Assembly: GCF_035582795.1 (NCBI RefSeq)
Contig: NC_134368.1
Span: 34,966,501 to 35,030,500, forward strand
Origin: Mycteria americana
Lineage: Eukaryota > Chordata > Aves > Ciconiiformes > Ciconiidae
DNA length: 64,000 bases
Reading direction: 5' to 3'
Shown: positions 61,901-64,000 of the stretch, piece by piece
Layout of the letters: every line of letters starts with the position of its first letter
Numbering within the stretch: the stretch's first letter is position 1
Made by a program: the position numbers and the translations under genes
Notes under the pieces: model-generated
What the model was told of the DNA's origin: nothing
Databases searched by the model: none
Seen by the model: only the letters and a program-made list of their open reading frames with translations

Positions 61901-64000
61901 CTAAAGGACAGCCCTTCTTGGTAGGAGTGTATAATAGTCAAGGTTCACAACCACATAATATTTTCAAATATTGTTTGAAACACTATTCATGGTAGTTTAC
62001 TGCAGCAGTCTGGAAAGCTTCAGCATCAGTTCAGACTTACTGTACTCCTATGTCATGCTTGGGTTATGGCCTGAGACAGATTACTCACAGCAAGACAACA
62101 AACATAAACACTGACCACATTGTGACCTGACTGTTAAAGGCAGTAAGAAACAAAAGCGCCCTGTGGAATCAACATGAGTCCAAGGCAATACAGTTATTAA
62201 AAATCAAGGGTTTGTAGCAGTGGGTTGCGTGTAGGACCCAGGTTGCACGTACCCATGCATGCAAATAGAGCATTTGTCCACCAAATGACAGTGACAACTC
62301 TAAAAGGAAAAAATGGAAAGAGGGCTGTCAGGCTCCTGGATGCTGTGTGAGACCTCCTTCCTTGCTTTACCTAGCAGCTATCTCACTCCTCTGACCTGAA
62401 GGTGCCAGGTCTTTTCTCCCTCTGCTTCTTGGGGTGTGGGTGCTGATAAGAGATGCTACAAATATTTGCAGGTGCCACGTTTTGTTTCTTCTCCTGAATG
62501 TGGAGGCATGTGACAAGACGCCCCAGACTTGGTGCCAGCAACATGTATTTTTGAAAGAACATCTGAAAAGCAGTTATGGCTTCAAATGTGATGCCAGATT
62601 GAGAAGCAGTCATCCATTTGATCCGTTCTGCTCTCTCCAGCAGGTAGATCCATATTAAAGACTGGATATTAAATCTACATTGTCTGTGTTGATCCTGGGT
62701 TTGTCTGTATCAGGTTTACTGCTGTGACTACAACTTCTAACAGGTTGACTGCTTGAGTGTTTACCAGCTTTTGCACCTTACTCTGTTCTCTGAAGTTGGT
62801 GAACTTCAGAGTAAATTAAGTTTAAGCCTTTGTACCAGTGATACCTTCACAGAGGGGCATATCAGTGTGGGAGCGTGATTCAGATGAAAGTCATCTGGAG
62901 GTGATGTGGTTTCCTAAAGGTTACCTGTGAGTCCCTTGCTAGTGGAAAGAGGAAGAGCAGCTGGAGGCAGCTGTTTTTTCAAATGCCTCCTTTGATGTTG
63001 GTGACAGAGTGCTCATTTTGTCTGGATGCATAGTTCTATCTTATGCCTTCATGAAATGTCTCCCTGCAGAGAGGCTAGGGAATAATCCTGGCTGGACTGG
63101 TGACATGGTTTTGGCTGCTGCTAGGGTTGTGGTCTGCTCTTGGCATGAGAAATACAATGCAGACATCCTCTTGGGTGATGTCTGAAGGGTCAGATCCTTG
63201 GGGTCTGCTGTTTCTTCCTCCTCCTGAAGGGTAGTAAGATTCCCTACACAGGCTGGATGCTGTATGGTGCCTTCATTCATCCTTGAAACATACTCAACCC
63301 ACAGAAGTTTTGCCTTTTATCTCTTCCCATCTCCCATGAAAGAGCTATAGACATCTCTCTGTTTTATTTTTTAACATTAATTTGGCATGGCTTTTAAATC
63401 TGTTACAATCCTGAGAACTGAATCAGGCAGTTTCCTCAATTGTGTGCCAGTTTTTAGAGAGTATGATGTGACCATCTGGCTCAGAGACAGATCCCTAGTG
63501 CTGGGATCATGGAGTGCCTCAGGCTATTGTCTCCTAACTGTTAAATGGTATTGCAAGTTTCTTTTTGAGAGGTTATGTACTTTGCATGTACCATAGGATG
63601 TGATAGACAGGTGGGGATGGAAACAGAGTGTCAAAGTGAATCCACACCCAGCACCATCTTGTGGGGAAGATATTGGCAGACTTTAAATGCTGTGGTGGGT
63701 GAGCAGGTGGAGAATGTAGTCGTGAGAATAGTAATGAAGGTGCATTTATGGGACTGTTTAGGTTTTAGTGAAATACTGGTAATTTGACTAGAACATTACA
63801 TGGAGAGGATTCAGCCCTTTAGTCATACCAGTAAAAATGACATGGATCTTGAGGCAAAACCTTTCAACTTAAAATAGAAACAAGGAAAAGGACAATATGT
63901 GTTTGGGTTAGTATTGGTCATATTTATGAGTTGTAGCTAGCAGCAGAGAAGTCCTCATTTAGATTCGTATTTTCTCTTACTTAAAAAGAAGTTGTAAAGG
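55958..64000. other. Intergenic region to the right end
   Basis: About 8 kb of mainly AT-rich non-coding sequence. Short frames lack splice or homology support. 56800-57080 has the look of conserved non-coding DNA (no repeats, balanced composition), which I cannot test here. I recognise no gene, RNA gene or transposon. Confidence 0.45.

Noticed and set aside
1-64000. CRISPR arrays, tRNA, rRNA, bacterial operons
   Set aside because: No regular spacer-repeat arrays, cloverleaf-like genes or prokaryotic gene organisation were seen; this is avian nuclear DNA.

Overview
The window is nuclear DNA from a vertebrate, almost certainly a bird. The genes are compact and intron-containing, with GT-AG splice sites, CpG-rich promoters and AATAAA signals. 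The repeats are avian: 3'-end fragments of CR1 LINEs (one still carrying a long open reverse transcriptase frame) and ERVL-type solo LTRs with 5-bp target duplications. I see no bacterial or organellar features, CRISPR arrays, tRNAs or rRNAs. The LTR type suggests Neoaves, but I cannot name a species.

Layout, left to right. 1-3.2 kb: the last four coding exons and 3' UTR of PCM1 (plus strand). 4.5-8.4 kb: a complete coding region for a TFIIE-alpha protein (GTF2E1 type; 4 coding exons, 423 aa, minus strand), convergent with PCM1. 8.4-22.2 kb: a gene-poor stretch with two solo LTRs in opposite orientation (8.8-9.4 and 17.8-18.4 kb) and an old CR1 scrap; the untranslated first exon and promoter of the GTF2E1-type gene must lie here or further right, but I could not place them. 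22.2-38.1 kb: a complete 14-exon acid ceramidase gene, ASAH1 (395 aa, minus strand), with a CpG-island promoter. 38.3-43.4 kb: intergenic, with an unusual hairpin/repeat cluster at 38.72-38.81 kb. 43.4-51.6 kb: a complete 9-exon FRG1 gene (256 aa, minus strand), with a CR1 fragment and a degraded LTR-like insertion in its last two introns and an NRF1/ETS-type CpG promoter. 51.9-64 kb: intergenic, with a 1.5-kb 5'-truncated CR1 at 54.4-56.0 kb and no recognisable gene.

The four genes do not form a pathway: PCM1 scaffolds centriolar satellites, TFIIE-alpha acts in RNA polymerase II initiation, acid ceramidase hydrolyses ceramide in lysosomes, and FRG1 is a nuclear/nucleolar RNA- and actin-associated protein. 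Their order is the main point of interest. As I recall the human map, PCM1 and ASAH1 are neighbours on 8p22, FRG1 is at 4q35 and GTF2E1 is at 3q13. The PCM1-ASAH1-FRG1 linkage is therefore plausibly ancestral, and the TFIIE-alpha gene between PCM1 and ASAH1 is the odd member: a relocated orthologue, or a second, diverged TFIIE-alpha gene. I did not find a convincing undescribed biological system. The best leads are that gene, a possible alternative 3' end of FRG1, splice sites eroded by simple repeats in ASAH1, and the 38.7-kb hairpin cluster.
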